From Christensenellaceae bacterium (GTDB taxonomy: Bacteria; Bacillota; Clostridia; Christensenellales; UBA1750): DNA of 7,253 bases. Of the stretch, positions 7,060 to 7,253 are shown piece by piece (positions within the stretch are counted from its first letter, which is position 1; each line of letters starts with the position of its first letter). The notes beneath the pieces are model-generated. The model had not been told where the DNA came from. It ran no database searches and saw only the letters and a program-made list of their open reading frames with translations. Where the stretch lies: positions 1 to 7,253 of the forward strand of contig JAITTC010000028.1 in assembly GCA_031287285.1 (NCBI GenBank), given 5' to 3'. Both the position numbers and the translations under genes were made by a program.

Positions 7060-7086
7060 CTGAAGGGCGAGCTCTTCGCCCTTCAG
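7060..7086 (+). promoter_or_regulatory. Strong stem-loop in the aminotransferase leader
   Basis: CTGAAGGGCGA (7060-7070) pairs perfectly with TCGCCCTTCAG (7076-7086) around a 5-nt loop, giving an 11-bp G+C-rich stem. It is followed by GGCCGCTCC rather than by T residues, so it is not a standard intrinsic terminator. It lies between the predicted promoter and the ribosome binding site. It may stabilise the mRNA, be part of a leader control element, or define the 3' end of transcripts reading out of oppA. Confidence 0.6.
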
Positions 7087-7116
7087 GGCCGCTCCATCCA
7101 CAAGGAGGAACAAACC

Positions 7117-7253
7117 ATGCCTAACTTCGACTTGCTGATCAAACCCGCGCTTTCCGCCATGCCGCTTTTCCGTCCTTCCGCAGCCATTGCGGATGTGATG
7201 AAGAAATATAACCTGAGCTCCGTGACCAAGATGAGCATGAACGAGAATCAATA
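7117..7253 (+). CDS. HisC-like PLP-dependent aminotransferase, N-terminal fragment
   Basis: Only the first 45 codons and two bases are in the window; the gene runs off the right edge. The start ATG is well supported by AAGGAGG at 7102-7108, 8 nt upstream. The visible protein begins MPNFDLLIKPAL, continues with ADVMKKYNLSSVTKMSMNEN and stops at a glutamine. The arrangement of an early I-K-P-x-L, a short helix ending K-Y-x-L, and then K-x-x-x-NEN matches the N-terminus of histidinol-phosphate aminotransferase-like class I/II enzymes, where the segment is typically K-L-A-S-NEN-P-x-G. Such enzymes move an amino group between an amino acid and a keto acid using pyridoxal phosphate. The catalytic lysine and most of the fold lie outside the window, so substrate and exact family are unknown. 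The gene has its own promoter and leader at 6993-7116. Confidence 0.68.
   Translation, partial: MPNFDLLIKPALSAMPLFRPSAAIADVMKKYNLSSVTKMSMNENQ

Noticed and set aside
7032..7124. Possible 30-codon leader peptide starting at GTG and ending over the aminotransferase start
   Set aside because: The GTG is only a few nucleotides from the predicted transcription start, has no Shine-Dalgarno, and the product has no run of histidine or another regulatory amino acid.

Overview
The window is a G+C-rich stretch of bacterial DNA with every supported gene on the + strand. It holds the 3' part of a MATE-family efflux pump gene, a complete five-gene oligopeptide ABC-transporter operon in the order oppB-oppC-oppD-oppF-oppA, and the first 45 codons of a PLP-dependent aminotransferase that resembles HisC. 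The lipoprotein-type binding protein, near-consensus AAGGAGG ribosome binding sites in front of several genes and the MepA-like look of the MATE protein suggest a Gram-positive, G+C-rich Bacillota (Clostridia-like) organism. This is an inference from style only; there is no taxonomic marker in the window.

Layout: 1-1160 is the MATE gene, truncated at the window's left edge. 1161-1270 is a short intergenic region with a strong intrinsic terminator at 1191-1237. 1271-5274 holds the two permeases and two ATPases, with gaps of only 3 to 19 nt. 5316-6983 is the substrate-binding lipoprotein OppA, 41 nt after oppF and preceded by a consensus Shine-Dalgarno. 6984-7116 is a compact control region with a textbook sigma70/sigmaA-type promoter (TTGACT-17-TACAAT), a perfect GTAAAC-N6-GTTTAC dyad and a perfect 11-bp stem-loop. 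7117 to the right edge is the start of the aminotransferase gene.

How the genes work together: OppA, anchored in the membrane by a lipidated cysteine, would capture peptides outside the cell. OppB and OppC form the channel, and OppD and OppF hydrolyse ATP to drive uptake. The binding protein keeps the W-x-x-D pattern that in characterised OppA proteins holds the peptide alpha-amino group, which favours oligopeptides over nickel or sugars. The aminotransferase has its own promoter, so its link to peptide uptake (use of the released amino acids) is only suggestive.

I found no mobile element, CRISPR array, tRNA or rRNA, and no convincing new system. The points most worth a second look are the regulatory regions: the missing room for an operon promoter between the 1191-1237 hairpin and oppB, and the stacked dyad and stem-loop in the aminotransferase leader.
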